From: CAZAQV01 sp964487255
GTDB lineage: Bacteria > Myxococcota_A > Polyangia > Polyangiales > CAZAQV01
Assembly (NCBI GenBank): GCA_964487255.1
Contig: CAZAQV010000012.1
Location: forward strand, 1-64,000
Direction of reading: 5' to 3'
Length of the DNA: 64,000 bases
Position numbers and translations under genes: made by a program. Position 1 is the stretch's first letter; each line of letters starts with the position of its first letter. The notes under the pieces were generated by a model. The model did not search any database, was not told the DNA's origin, and worked only from the letters and a program-made list of their open reading frames with translations. Below are positions 10,401 through 18,006 of this stretch, piece after piece.

Positions 10401-10490
10401 GTGCGCGAAGAGACGAGAAGGCAGGCGAAGTCCAGAACGATACGTGCGATGTGCACGGTTTCGTTCGGACGGAGCGATAATGACAAACAT
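7431..10490 (-). CDS. Amidohydrolase-type lipoprotein with thrombospondin-3 repeats and lamin-tail domain
   Basis: The N-terminus has basic residues, a hydrophobic stretch and a lipobox ending FLSAC (Cys42), so this is a secreted lipoprotein. Residues ~98-490 look like a metal-dependent amidohydrolase: VLTADTVYEGG, the HDH metal motif in NGHDHI (152-154), a later histidine in GVIHGTGL, an aspartate in LGTDWIVSGS, and the C-terminal strand KAGQIADIAVFA. Next come calcium-binding thrombospondin type 3 repeats (DSDGDGIPDSADNC and relatives), an OB-fold-like region, and a C-terminal lamin-tail domain beginning LLINELDYDQPG with EFLEIYNNGG. Amidohydrolases are usually cytoplasmic single-domain enzymes, so this surface-anchored fusion is unusual. 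The substrate is unknown; cyclic-amidine or guanine-deaminase relatives are possible. The gene is single, on the minus strand, with family B repeat just beyond its end. Confidence 0.88.
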   Translation of the reverse strand: MFVIIAPSERNRAHRTYRSGLRLPSRLFAHALIASITFLSACRDDPSRNDSPDGGMMTDGGVVEEWSPEHPAVKIMQCATPTQTDTCVVSGSGSSTLLVGTVLTADTVYEGGKVLVDGSGVISCVGCDCDATGAKQVDCGSAAISPALINGHDHITFVQNDPFTQTGERYEHRHDWRTGARDHTEVNSEGSATREEKIWGELRFVIGGGMSVNGSGTSDGLLRNLDRSSGNEGLGQPEVEYDTFPLDDTRGTLLASGCDYGSSVTTPDDVANANAYTPHISEGIDVEARNEFLCLSEGDLDLIDNRTGVIHGTGLLAPDIAEMAREKASLIWSPRTNISLYGDTARVTTYATLGVNIALGTDWIVSGSMNMLRELQCVDQLNRDNFGGYFADSQIWLMATRNAARALGVDQVLGELKAGQIADIAVFADKGADNPFRSVIEADPSTVLLVMRQGKALYGDQGAVETLGDGACEAMDVCGSAKSVCLSGDTGITYASLQQQLGSSIYPLFSCDTPPNEPTCTPMRPQETVPGYSGIPTDGDSDGDGIPDSADNCAQVFNPVRPVDIDAQADADQDGVGDECDQCPVSAEPGACGELPESDSDSDGIPNSADNCPNEPNMDQADADNDQVGDACDFCPDVANPDGAGCPASVYDIKDGTVPLDAAVSVTDLLVTALAPNGFYAQLSANATDFDGVEGSGIFIYTGGAPEGVARGDLVDITQGIVGVFHEQIQLGSPTFAVKASGQALPAPVAQTPAGLKAAILDYDGILVELTDTTVTALDPDAAGLFTVGGAVVVSDFLYAITPRPPVDHRFQRLTGISHRWDEEARILPRDESDFETDEIPVPTSDLTLLINELDYDQPGDDINEFLEIYNNGGSDVDLSEVEVIRINGSGGAEYGGGRIQLSGTLAPGGYFVVGSDTLTVDGGAMVQREFTKDGLQNGPDAVALYDKTAGAVIDAVAYEGEVPSALPLVEGTPIPATVADANDKEGSLCRVSNGGDTGDDATDFGFCATPTPGAANTL

Positions 10491-10596
10491 TGCGACCGGA
10501 ACATGATGCGGATGCCCGGTGTGTTCAAGCCGTACACCTCACAGGCCCCAGATTAGTTGTTGATTCGATGCGCAAAAGAGACTAGCTCGGCCCTGC

Positions 10597-11394
10597 ATGG
10601 CGCGCGGACTTTCAGGGGCGGCAAAAAAGGTCAACAAATTCGAGCTCTACGAAGAGGCGGTGCAAAGTGCTGATGTCGATGCGCGGGTGATCAAGCGGAT
10701 CTTCAAGAAAGTCCGCGGGCGGGCTGCGCGCTCGTTGCGGGAGGACTTTTGCGGTTCGGGCTGGCTGTGCGCTGAGTGGTGCGCGCTCAGCAAGAAGAAC
10801 TACGCCGTGGGTCTCGATCTCGATAGGGATGTGTTGCAGTGGGGCCGAGACCGCCATCTTTCCAAGAAGCTCGGCGACCGCGTGCGGCTGCTTCATTGCA
10901 ACGTGCTCGATGCTCCCGACGAGCGCTTCGATATCGTTGTTGCGTTCAACTACAGCTATCAAATCTTTCATACGCGCTCGGAGCTTCTAGAGTACGTGCG
11001 AGCCGTGCGCGGACATCTGGTGGATGATGGCGTGTTGATTCTCGACATCTACGGGGGACCGGACTCGCAGACCGAACTCGAGGAAGAGCGGGAGCACGAC
11101 AATTTTACGTACGTCTGGGATCAGGCCTCGTTCAACCCCGTCGACTACCGCTTTTTGGCGCACATCCACTTCTCGTTCCCGGACGGCAGTGAGATGCGTG
11201 AAGCGTTCACCTACGATTGGCGTCTCTGGCAGTTGCCTGAACTTCGCGATGTTCTACTCGAAGCAGGCTACTCGGATGTGCTCGCTTTTTTCGAAAAGGA
11301 AGACGCCGACGGTGAGGGCACGGGAAAATACCGGCAGCGTGAGCGCGTCGACGCCGACCTCGCCTGGAACGCCTACCTCGTCGCCACCAAATAG
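10597..11394 (+). CDS. Class I SAM-dependent methyltransferase
   Basis: A 265-residue Rossmann-fold methyltransferase. Motif I is LREDFCGSGWLCAEW, the acidic strand-2 end is AVGLDLDRD, and DERFDIVVAFNYS plus GVLILDIYGG correspond to motifs post-II and III. The N-terminus is lysine-rich and may contact nucleic acid or another acidic partner, but no target can be named. The rest resembles small-molecule or protein methyltransferases of unassigned specificity. It stands alone; a pair of short repeats and tRNA-Leu follow it. Confidence 0.85.
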   Translation: MARGLSGAAKKVNKFELYEEAVQSADVDARVIKRIFKKVRGRAARSLREDFCGSGWLCAEWCALSKKNYAVGLDLDRDVLQWGRDRHLSKKLGDRVRLLHCNVLDAPDERFDIVVAFNYSYQIFHTRSELLEYVRAVRGHLVDDGVLILDIYGGPDSQTELEEEREHDNFTYVWDQASFNPVDYRFLAHIHFSFPDGSEMREAFTYDWRLWQLPELRDVLLEAGYSDVLAFFEKEDADGEGTGKYRQRERVDADLAWNAYLVATK

Positions 11395-11396
11395 TG

Positions 11397-11449
11397 GATT
11401 GCTACTTGCAAAATTGTTGTCCTGAGGAAACGCTACAGAAGAGTCAATG
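11397..11449. repeat. Direct repeat upstream of tRNA-Leu, copy 1 (family C)
   Basis: This stretch starts inside or just after the methyltransferase end and is imperfectly repeated at 11478-11533. Shared elements in order are TTGCTACTTGCAAAAT, GTTG, GAGAAA/GAGGAAA, GCTA and GAAGAG. It carries a short TTGC/GCAA hairpin. The function is unknown. Confidence 0.6.
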
Positions 11450-11477
11450 ACGTGATGAACGGTGTTTCCGGGGAGCC

Positions 11478-11533
11478 GATTTTGCTACTTGCAAAATCGT
11501 TGGGACGGAGAAAGGCTAGCGAAGAGCCAACAA
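11478..11533. repeat. Direct repeat upstream of tRNA-Leu, copy 2 (family C)
   Basis: The second copy begins with a perfect 8-bp hairpin (GATTTTGC, loop TACTT, GCAAAATC, 11478-11498) and ends five bases before the mature 5' end of tRNA-Leu. The hairpin could act as a terminator for the methyltransferase or as part of the tRNA leader. Neither is proven by sequence. Confidence 0.6.
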
Positions 11534-11537
11534 TAAA

Positions 11538-11620
11538 GCCGGGGTGGCGGAATCGGCAGACGCAGGTGACTTAAAATCACCCGTGGTTTCCACGTGCGGG
11601 TTCGAGTCCCGCCCCCGGCA
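11538..11620 (+). tRNA. tRNA-Leu (anticodon UAA)
   Basis: A complete 83-nt class II tRNA. The acceptor stem is GCCGGGG paired with CCCCGGC and the discriminator is A. The anticodon stem GGTGA/TCACC encloses loop CTTAAAA, which gives anticodon TAA. The long variable arm (CGTGG/CCACG) is typical of leucine tRNAs, and the T-arm contains GTTCGAGTC. The 3' CCA is not encoded, so it must be added by the nucleotidyltransferase. It reads UUA and UUG codons, which are rare in this GC-rich sequence. Confidence 0.97.
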
Positions 11621-11625
11621 CTCTA

Positions 11626-11663
11626 CTTGCGGTTCTTCGCGGCTACGCTTCGAAACCAGCGAT
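11626..11663 (-). repeat. 38-nt dispersed repeat, copy 1 (family D)
   Basis: Read on the minus strand this matches 63835-63872 with about seven differences in 38 nt. The core ATCGCTGGTTTCGAAGCG is identical in both copies. It lies five bases after tRNA-Leu. The remaining ~180 bases before the next gene contain no convincing coding sequence. Confidence 0.65.
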
Positions 11664-11842
11664 TTGAGCGCTTCGACCGAGCGACCTGATGGACATACCA
11701 CCAGGCGCTCTGCGTCTTCGCCTGTCTTCTTAGACTCTTCGGCCAGGGCCTCATCGCGGGCAAATCGGATTTGTCGGGCTACGCACGCTCATCACAGGCG
11801 CTCGTGATTGAATCGGGCGATCAGGAGTGTTAGGTCAGTTCC

Positions 11843-14686
11843 GTGCCAACCGCTCATAAGCCGAGTCCACGCCAATCATACAGGGTGCCACGCAGGCCAC
11901 CCCCGAATACCAAGCTGCTCGTCATCCTCGCCGTTGTTGCGCTGGTGATCTTCCTCATCCCCGCGCTCGCCTCGCTGTATGTCGATGCGCAATGGTTCGC
12001 GTCCGTCGGTCACGGGATCCTGTTTTCCCGCGTGATCGAGATGCGCCTTCTAGTGGGCGCGGCCGGAGGCCTGCTCACCTTCTTACTTCTGTTCATCAAC
12101 CTGCGTCTCGTGACGAACCGAACCGAGGGTTTGCCACAGGTGAACTTTGGCGACCCCAACGCGGGAGTGACCATCGACATCGGACAACTCTTGCAGCGCG
12201 TAGCTGGCTTTGCCTCGGCCGGCCTGGCGCTTCTGGTGGGTCTCAGCGCCTCGCAGTTCTGGTCGCAGATCTTACTCTACAGGCACGGGGTTTCCTTTGA
12301 GCGGAAGGACCCGCTCTTCGGCTTGGACGCATCGTTTTTCGTTTTTGAGCTACCTGCTCTCGAGGCCCTGCGAGGGCTGGCCTCGATGCTCGCGTTTCTT
12401 TGCCTCGCGGCAGTGGCACTCGCCTACTTTATTCGAGGTGCGATCTTGTTTGGGCCGCAGGGACTTACGGTTCGACCCGAGGCCCGCAAGCACCTGTCGA
12501 TACTCGGCGGGCTGCTCCTTCTTGTGCTCGCGTTTGGCGCATGGGTGGACTCGTTTGGGGTTTCGTATTCCACGATGGGGCCCGTCGAAGGGGCAAGCTA
12601 CGTCGACGTACACGTCAAGCTCGTCGCGTATCGCGTCCTGATTGCGACCTGTATCGTCGGTGCAGTCCTTGTTGCCCTCTGGGGCCAACAAGGGCAGCGG
12701 AAGTTCCTCGTCATCGCCATCGCGGCGTACTTCGCGGTGCAGTTCATCGGCCTCGCCCTGTTGCCCGGGATCGTTCACAAGTACGTGGTGGTGCCCAATG
12801 AGGGTGTCATGGAGGTTCCGTATATCCAGCGCAACATTGATGCGACGCGCTACGCGTTCGATATCGACGGTGTCAAAGAACGCGACTTGGCAGCCCAGGC
12901 TGCGCTGTCATGGGACGACATTCAGGCCAACAAGGGCACGGTCGAGAATATTCGAATCTGGGACCACAGGCCGTTGCTCGACACGTTCGCCGAAATCCAG
13001 GAGATTCGAACGTACTACGAGTTCGTTTCTGTCGATAACGATCGCTATATGATCGACGGCGAACTGCGGCAGGTCATGCTTTCGCCGCGCGAGATGCAGG
13101 TTGATAACCTGCCGACACAGGCCCAGACCTGGCCCAACGAGCATTTTACTTACACACACGGGTTTGGTCTCACGCTGGGCCCGGTCAACCAAGCCACCAA
13201 GCAAGGCTTGCCGGTGCTGACCATCCAAGACATCCCCCCGGTGTCGGACGTCCCTTCGCTCGACATTAAACGTCCCTCAATCTACTTCGGCGAGGTTGCC
13301 CCGATGGTCGACGATTACGTGTTTGTGCAGACCGACCGTAAAGAATTCGACCACCCATCGACCAAAGGCGACGATGTGTTTGGTACATACGCGGGCAAGG
13401 CGGGCGTGCCGCTTGAGAGCTTCACGATGCGTGCAGCGCTCGCGATCCGATCGGGAAGCGTCAACGTGCTGATGGCCGACGACCTTCGCGACGATAGCCG
13501 CGTCATTCTTAACCGCAATATCCACGCGCGCGTACGTGAGCTCGCACCCTTTCTCGTTTTTGACGGCGACCCGTACATGGTGGTTCGAGACAATGGTGAG
13601 CTGGTGTGGGTCCTCGATGCATACACGACATCAAAGCGCTACCCGTACGCACAGCGTGCGACGCGCGAAGTAAATTACATCCGAAACTCCGTCAAAGTGA
13701 TGGTCGACGCCTACGATGGGCTGCCCAAGTTCTATATCGCCGACCCGGCCGACCCCATCGTCCAGACCTGGGACAAGATTTTTCCGGGTAGCTTCAAACC
13801 GCTCTCGCAGATGCCCGACGATGTGCGCGCGCACTTGCGTTACCCCGAGCTGATTTTCTCGCTTCAAACACGCATGCTCGCCGTCTATCACATGAACGAG
13901 GCCGAGCAGCTCTATAACCGCGAAGACGAGTGGGAGCTGCCCAAGATTTCTCCGCAGAATGAGCGCCGTATGGAACCTTATTATACGGTGATGAAATTGC
14001 CGGGTGAGGAGCACGAAGAGTTTATTCAGATGCTTCCGTTTACGCCCAAAGGGAAGAACAACCTGGCGGCTTGGCTCGTGTCGCGGATGGACGGTCCGCA
14101 TCTTGGTGAGCTTATCGTGTATCGCTTTCCGAAAGATCGACTCGTATTCGGACCGGAGCAGGTGATGAACCGCATCAATCAGGATGCGGAAATCTCGCGC
14201 CAGATCACACTTTGGAATGACGCGAACTCTGAGACCGAAATCGGAACGCTGTTGGTCGTACCGATCGAAGAATCCCTCATTTATGTATGTCCTCTCTATA
14301 TTCGATCCAAGGGAGGAAAGCTGCCCGAACTCAAGCGCGTGATCGTGAACTACGAAGACCGGATCGTGATGGCGGACACGCTCGACCTTGGGCTGCGTGA
14401 GCTGTTTCCCGCTGAAGATGCCAAAGAAGGCGTCGGCAAGAGGCCAGTTACGAAGCCTAAAGATTCTCAGACTGAAGGCGGGGTGGACCAGGCCGATTCC
14501 GTATCAAAGCCCGCCCAGTCAGATGAAGCCACGGCCCAGCCAGCTGCGCAGGCGGCGCGTGATGCGCGAAAGACGGCGGTGGCCGAGTACAAAGCGGCGA
14601 TCGCCGCGCAGCGCAAAGGCGACTGGGCAGCCTACGGAGAGCACCTCGACAAGCTCGGCAAAGCCCTCAACGCCCTCTCAAAGTAA
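11843..14686 (+). CDS. UPF0182 family membrane protein
   Basis: The 947-residue protein belongs to the UPF0182/COG1615 family of unknown function. The N-terminal third has about seven hydrophobic membrane segments, beginning LLVILAVVALVIFLIPALA with the family's YVDAQWFASVGH motif directly after the first segment. The rest is a large soluble domain containing NIRIWDHRPL, EIRTYYEFVSVDNDRY and PHLGELIVYRFPKD, conserved family-type blocks. The last ~100 residues are a charged, alanine-rich tail that probably forms a coiled coil. The start is GTG; the nearest purine-rich site (AGGAG, 11823-11827) is rather far upstream. A hairpin terminator follows. Confidence 0.93.
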   Translation: MPTAHKPSPRQSYRVPRRPPPNTKLLVILAVVALVIFLIPALASLYVDAQWFASVGHGILFSRVIEMRLLVGAAGGLLTFLLLFINLRLVTNRTEGLPQVNFGDPNAGVTIDIGQLLQRVAGFASAGLALLVGLSASQFWSQILLYRHGVSFERKDPLFGLDASFFVFELPALEALRGLASMLAFLCLAAVALAYFIRGAILFGPQGLTVRPEARKHLSILGGLLLLVLAFGAWVDSFGVSYSTMGPVEGASYVDVHVKLVAYRVLIATCIVGAVLVALWGQQGQRKFLVIAIAAYFAVQFIGLALLPGIVHKYVVVPNEGVMEVPYIQRNIDATRYAFDIDGVKERDLAAQAALSWDDIQANKGTVENIRIWDHRPLLDTFAEIQEIRTYYEFVSVDNDRYMIDGELRQVMLSPREMQVDNLPTQAQTWPNEHFTYTHGFGLTLGPVNQATKQGLPVLTIQDIPPVSDVPSLDIKRPSIYFGEVAPMVDDYVFVQTDRKEFDHPSTKGDDVFGTYAGKAGVPLESFTMRAALAIRSGSVNVLMADDLRDDSRVILNRNIHARVRELAPFLVFDGDPYMVVRDNGELVWVLDAYTTSKRYPYAQRATREVNYIRNSVKVMVDAYDGLPKFYIADPADPIVQTWDKIFPGSFKPLSQMPDDVRAHLRYPELIFSLQTRMLAVYHMNEAEQLYNREDEWELPKISPQNERRMEPYYTVMKLPGEEHEEFIQMLPFTPKGKNNLAAWLVSRMDGPHLGELIVYRFPKDRLVFGPEQVMNRINQDAEISRQITLWNDANSETEIGTLLVVPIEESLIYVCPLYIRSKGGKLPELKRVIVNYEDRIVMADTLDLGLRELFPAEDAKEGVGKRPVTKPKDSQTEGGVDQADSVSKPAQSDEATAQPAAQAARDARKTAVAEYKAAIAAQRKGDWAAYGEHLDKLGKALNALSK

Positions 14687-14689
14687 TCG

Positions 14690-14710
14690 AAGGGTGGTAA
14701 GTCCACCCTT
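14690..14710. terminator. Bidirectional terminator hairpin
   Basis: An 8-bp perfect stem, AAGGGTGG / CCACCCTT, with loop TAAGT. It sits between the convergent ends of the UPF0182 gene (+) and tRNA-Pro (-). A short T-run (TTT) follows on the plus strand. Position and symmetry suit a shared terminator. Confidence 0.7.
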
Positions 14711-14724
14711 TCGACCTTCACTCG

Positions 14725-14798
14725 TCGGGACGACTGGATTCGAACCAGCGACCCCCACACCCCCAGTATGGTGCGCTACCAGACTGCGCTACGTCCCG
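14725..14798 (-). tRNA. tRNA-Pro (anticodon GGG)
   Basis: A 74-nt tRNA on the minus strand: acceptor CGGGACG/CGTCCCG with discriminator A, and D-arm GCGC/GCGC. The anticodon stem CCATA/TGTGG has loop CTGGGGG (anticodon GGG), and the T-arm loop is TTCGAAT. CCA is not encoded. It reads CCC and CCU. Confidence 0.96.
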
Positions 14799-14867
14799 AA
14801 CTAAGAACGGCGGTACCCTACACGATAGTGCGCGTACTGCAAGGGCTGCTAGCATCGTCTGCAAATC

Positions 14868-15638
14868 ATGGCTGACGCACAGGCACCCCTCATCTTGGTG
14901 AGCAATGACGATGGCATTGATGCCGCCGGAATTGTAGCGCTCTTTTCTGCAGTTAGGGCGCTGGGAGACGTGTTTGTGGTGGCCCCAGAAACGGAACAGA
15001 GCGCCAAAAGCCACTCGCTCACCCTGCATCGACCCCTTCGTACAAGGCACCTCGATCCGCGCCGTACCTCCGTTAACGGCACGCCAGCGGACTGCGTCTA
15101 TACCGCGCTGCACCACCCCGACATCCTTCCGCGCCGTCCAGACCTCGTGATCTCTGGCATTAACCACGGTCCGAACTTGGGAAACGACGTTCACTATTCA
15201 GGTACGGTGGCGGCAGCGCGCGAAGCCGCGATGCGCGGCATTCCCGCCATGGCGTTTTCGACGGGCACGCTCGATTGGCTTGAGGCCAACGCGGAGCTCG
15301 CGGCGCTTATGGTGCAGCGTTTTCTTGAGGCGGAGGTCCCGAAAGGCCCAGCACCGCTGCTCAACATCAACTTCCCACGACGCGAACCGATCGGTTTGAT
15401 GGCGACCGTCTTGGGCACGCGCGCCTACAACGATGAACTCGTCATACGGGAAGATCCGCGAGGGGGCGAGTATCTGTGGATCGGCGGGTCCCGTGCCCAT
15501 CACCCGCCCGCTGAAGCCGCAGACACCGTCGCGACCGACGAGGGGTATGTCTCGATCACTCCTTTGTCCGTCGATGCCACATATCCGGATCATCTTGGTC
15601 TTGCAGCTTGGGTGCAAAGTTCAGGCGAATCGGGCTAG
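14868..15638 (+). CDS. surE: 5'/3'-nucleotidase SurE
   Basis: SurE is a divalent-metal-dependent nucleoside monophosphate phosphatase linked to stress survival. The hallmark metal site SNDDG follows the first strand. It is followed by APETEQSAKSHSLTLHRPL, NGTPADCV, and GINHGPNLGNDVHYSGTVAAAREA, all classic family blocks. The 256-residue length is normal. apt follows 10 nt after the stop, so the two probably share a transcript and both act in nucleotide turnover. Confidence 0.97.
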   Translation: MADAQAPLILVSNDDGIDAAGIVALFSAVRALGDVFVVAPETEQSAKSHSLTLHRPLRTRHLDPRRTSVNGTPADCVYTALHHPDILPRRPDLVISGINHGPNLGNDVHYSGTVAAAREAAMRGIPAMAFSTGTLDWLEANAELAALMVQRFLEAEVPKGPAPLLNINFPRREPIGLMATVLGTRAYNDELVIREDPRGGEYLWIGGSRAHHPPAEAADTVATDEGYVSITPLSVDATYPDHLGLAAWVQSSGESG

Positions 15639-15648
15639 GCTGCGCGGC

Positions 15649-16179
15649 ATGGAGCATCTTCCCATCGACCAAGTGGCCGCGCTCGTGCGAGACATCTCGG
15701 ACTTCCCCAAGCCCGGCATCATGTTCAAGGACATTACGCCGGTGCTTGCGGACGCGCGGGCGTTTCGTAGCTGTATCGCGCACCTCGCGGCAGAGCTTGA
15801 GGGAAAGAAAGTCGATCTGATCGCGGGCATCGAGTCGCGGGGCTTTATCTTTGGAACTGCCCTGGCCACGCGACTGGGTGTCGGTTTTGTTCCCATTCGA
15901 AAACCAGGCAAGTTGCCGCGTGAAGTCGCGTCTCAGTCCTACTCGCTCGAGTACGGTGAAGACACCGTCGAGGTCCACAAAGAGGACATCCACAGCGGCA
16001 TGCAGATCGCCGTCGTGGACGACCTGATTGCAACCGGAGGCACTGCGGGTGCGGCTTGCAAGCTGCTCTCGGGACTGGGGGCCGAGGTTGTGTCGGCTCT
16101 TTTCGTCCTTGAACTCGGTTTCTTGAACGGGCGAGAGACGTTCTCTGCACCGGTAGCGTCGCTCATTCGCTACGATTGA
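15649..16179 (+). CDS. apt: Adenine phosphoribosyltransferase
   Basis: Apt converts adenine and PRPP to AMP in purine salvage. From the ATG at 15649 the protein has 176 residues, the family's usual size: DFPKPGIMFKDITPVL at the N-terminus, GIESRGFIFG, the RKPGKLP loop, and the PRPP-binding motif VVDDLIATGGTAGAA. Longer in-frame starts upstream would run into surE and are rejected. Its 3' end overlaps the convergent cinA-like gene by 17 nt. Confidence 0.97.
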   Translation: MEHLPIDQVAALVRDISDFPKPGIMFKDITPVLADARAFRSCIAHLAAELEGKKVDLIAGIESRGFIFGTALATRLGVGFVPIRKPGKLPREVASQSYSLEYGEDTVEVHKEDIHSGMQIAVVDDLIATGGTAGAACKLLSGLGAEVVSALFVLELGFLNGRETFSAPVASLIRYD

Positions 16180-16930
16180 TTTCAAGCGCTCGCGCAGCCT
16201 CGACGCGTTGCACGACGTGTGGGTCGAGCGCCGTGAGGAGTTCATCCATCGCGGCTTGGACGCGCGCGGGATTGGTGCCCTCGAAGGTGAGACGGACCCG
16301 GTAGTCTTGTCCCTTCCAGTTGAGGTACGAGCCGATGTTTACGTCGTCGAAGCGGGCGTCCACCGCGTCCAGTTCCGTCGCGATCTCAAACTCATCACAA
16401 TGCAAGAATACGTCGCCGTGGAAGAAACGTGTTCCATCGTCCAAGTGGCGCACGATGATCGCGAACTTCGCGACGATAATCTCAGGCACGCCTGGGAACA
16501 CGTAGACGTTTTCTTTGCATACCGTCGGCCAACGAATGTCCCCGCCGACGAGCAGCTCGCTCCCTTCGGGAATTTCCGCCATACGTAGATGCTGTGTGCT
16601 CGTCTTCTCGCCAAAGCGTTCGCGAATGAGCGCCTCAAGCCGGGCTTCGCGCACGGTCGGCACGTCGAATGCAGCTGCCACGGACTGATATGTTAGGTCG
16701 TCATGGGTCGGCCCGACACCGCCAGTTGTAAACACCACATCGTGGGTCCGAGCTAGAAGGCGGACGTCTTCTCGGATGACGGCCACTTCGTCGGGGCACA
16801 CGATCACACGCCGCAGCGCAATGCCGATCGACGCGAGCTGGTTGGCAATGAAGTGCACATTACGGTCCGCAAACTTACCGCTCAGAATCTCGTTTCCGAT
16901 CACGAGAATGGCCGCGGTACGGACGCTCAC
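16163..16930 (-). CDS. CinA-like molybdopterin-binding (MoaB/Mog fold) domain protein
   Basis: The 255-residue protein corresponds to the N-terminal half of CinA, the competence/damage-inducible protein A fold related to MoaB/Mog. Visible motifs are ILVIGNEILSG, the FTTGGVGPTHDD loop, and VFPGVPEI. The C-terminal nicotinamide-nucleotide amidase half of full CinA is absent, as in many bacteria with the short form. That makes a pyrophosphatase-type role on ADP-ribose or related nucleotides possible but unproven. Its GTG start overlaps the pfkA stop (GTGA), so translation is probably coupled to pfkA. It is the last gene of the long minus-strand run. Confidence 0.88.
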   Translation of the reverse strand: MSVRTAAILVIGNEILSGKFADRNVHFIANQLASIGIALRRVIVCPDEVAVIREDVRLLARTHDVVFTTGGVGPTHDDLTYQSVAAAFDVPTVREARLEALIRERFGEKTSTQHLRMAEIPEGSELLVGGDIRWPTVCKENVYVFPGVPEIIVAKFAIIVRHLDDGTRFFHGDVFLHCDEFEIATELDAVDARFDDVNIGSYLNWKGQDYRVRLTFEGTNPARVQAAMDELLTALDPHVVQRVEAARALEINRSE

Positions 16931-18006
16931 TTCCCGGCCGTTCCCACTTCGATACCGACCGACCGTGCTACGCGCACGAGCTCACCGTCTGGGTTGACGA
17001 GCTTGGGCTCCTGCAAGACCTCTTCGATGGTGACACTAATCACGTCCGTACCGCGTAACGCCACCATGCGCCCTGTGCGGCTCTGCGCGATGAGTTCGGC
17101 AGCTTTGACGCCGAAGCGTGTGCCGAGAACGCGGTCAAATGCGCTGGGGGAACCGCCGCGCTGCACGTGACCCAAGACCGTTGTCCGAACCTCGTGATCA
17201 ATTTTGGACTTGAGGGTTTCTTCGAGACGGTGGCCGGCGCCGCCGAGTCGGGGCAAATGTCCTGGCCGACCCTCGCTGATCTCCGATGTGCTTTGCCCTA
17301 TCGGGTGCGCACCTTCTCCCACGACGACGATGCTGAACGTGCTGCCCTGCTTCGCGCGATGGCGAATCTTCGCGACCACCCGTTCGAGGTCGTAGGGGAT
17401 CTCTGGAATCAAAATGACATCAGCGCCCCCCGCGATGCCCGCCGTGAGCGCAATCCAGCCCGCATAGCGGCCCATGAGCTCCACGATCATCACCCGATCG
17501 TGTGACTCTGCGGTTGCGTGCAGGTTGTCGATGGCCCACGTGGCGGTTTGGATGGCCGTGTCGAAGCCGAACGTGAACTCGGTCGCGCCAAGATCATTGT
17601 CGATCGTTTTGGGAATGCCCACTACGGGTACGCCCAAATCCATGAAACGTTTGGCCATGTGCATCGTACCGTCGCCACCCACGGCAACCAGCGCGTCGAC
17701 TTCATGACGGGTGAGTCGTTCGATGACTTCGGAAGACACGTCTCTACCGTCTGGTCCGTACGCGAACGGATTCGCGCTGTTCGAGCAGCCGAGGATGCTG
17801 CCACCTTTGGGCAAGATGCCTCGGACCGAGGCCGTCGTGAGCTCGATGAGTCGCCCTTGAATCAGTCCCTCGAAGCCGTCCTCGGAGCCCAGGACTGTGA
17901 TTCCGCGCTCTGTCGCGGTCTTGACGAAGCCCCGAAGCACGGGGTTTAGCCCAGGCGCGTCACCGCCACCTGTAAGAATGCAAACCTTTTCGATGATTGT
18001 GCTCAT
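16927..18006 (-). CDS. pfkA: 6-phosphofructokinase
   Basis: This enzyme phosphorylates fructose 6-phosphate in glycolysis. The motifs are LTGGGDAPGLN, PKGGSILG, VAVGGDGTMHMAK, PKTIDND and VELMGRYAGWIA. In this family a glycine after GGD marks ATP as the donor (PPi enzymes have aspartate), while lysine in PKTIDND (glycine in E. coli) is typical of PPi and of actinobacterial-type ATP enzymes. The combination Gly+Lys therefore suggests an ATP enzyme of the group III type, probably not allosteric in the E. coli manner. It starts inside the rlmB stop (ATGA overlap) and ends inside the cinA-like start. Confidence 0.95.
   Translation of the reverse strand: MSTIIEKVCILTGGGDAPGLNPVLRGFVKTATERGITVLGSEDGFEGLIQGRLIELTTASVRGILPKGGSILGCSNSANPFAYGPDGRDVSSEVIERLTRHEVDALVAVGGDGTMHMAKRFMDLGVPVVGIPKTIDNDLGATEFTFGFDTAIQTATWAIDNLHATAESHDRVMIVELMGRYAGWIALTAGIAGGADVILIPEIPYDLERVVAKIRHRAKQGSTFSIVVVGEGAHPIGQSTSEISEGRPGHLPRLGGAGHRLEETLKSKIDHEVRTTVLGHVQRGGSPSAFDRVLGTRFGVKAAELIAQSRTGRMVALRGTDVISVTIEEVLQEPKLVNPDGELVRVARSVGIEVGTAGK

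Noticed and set aside
11761..11773. CAAATC-G-GATTTG near-palindrome before UPF0182
   Set aside because: Too short to separate from chance, and no loop for a hairpin.
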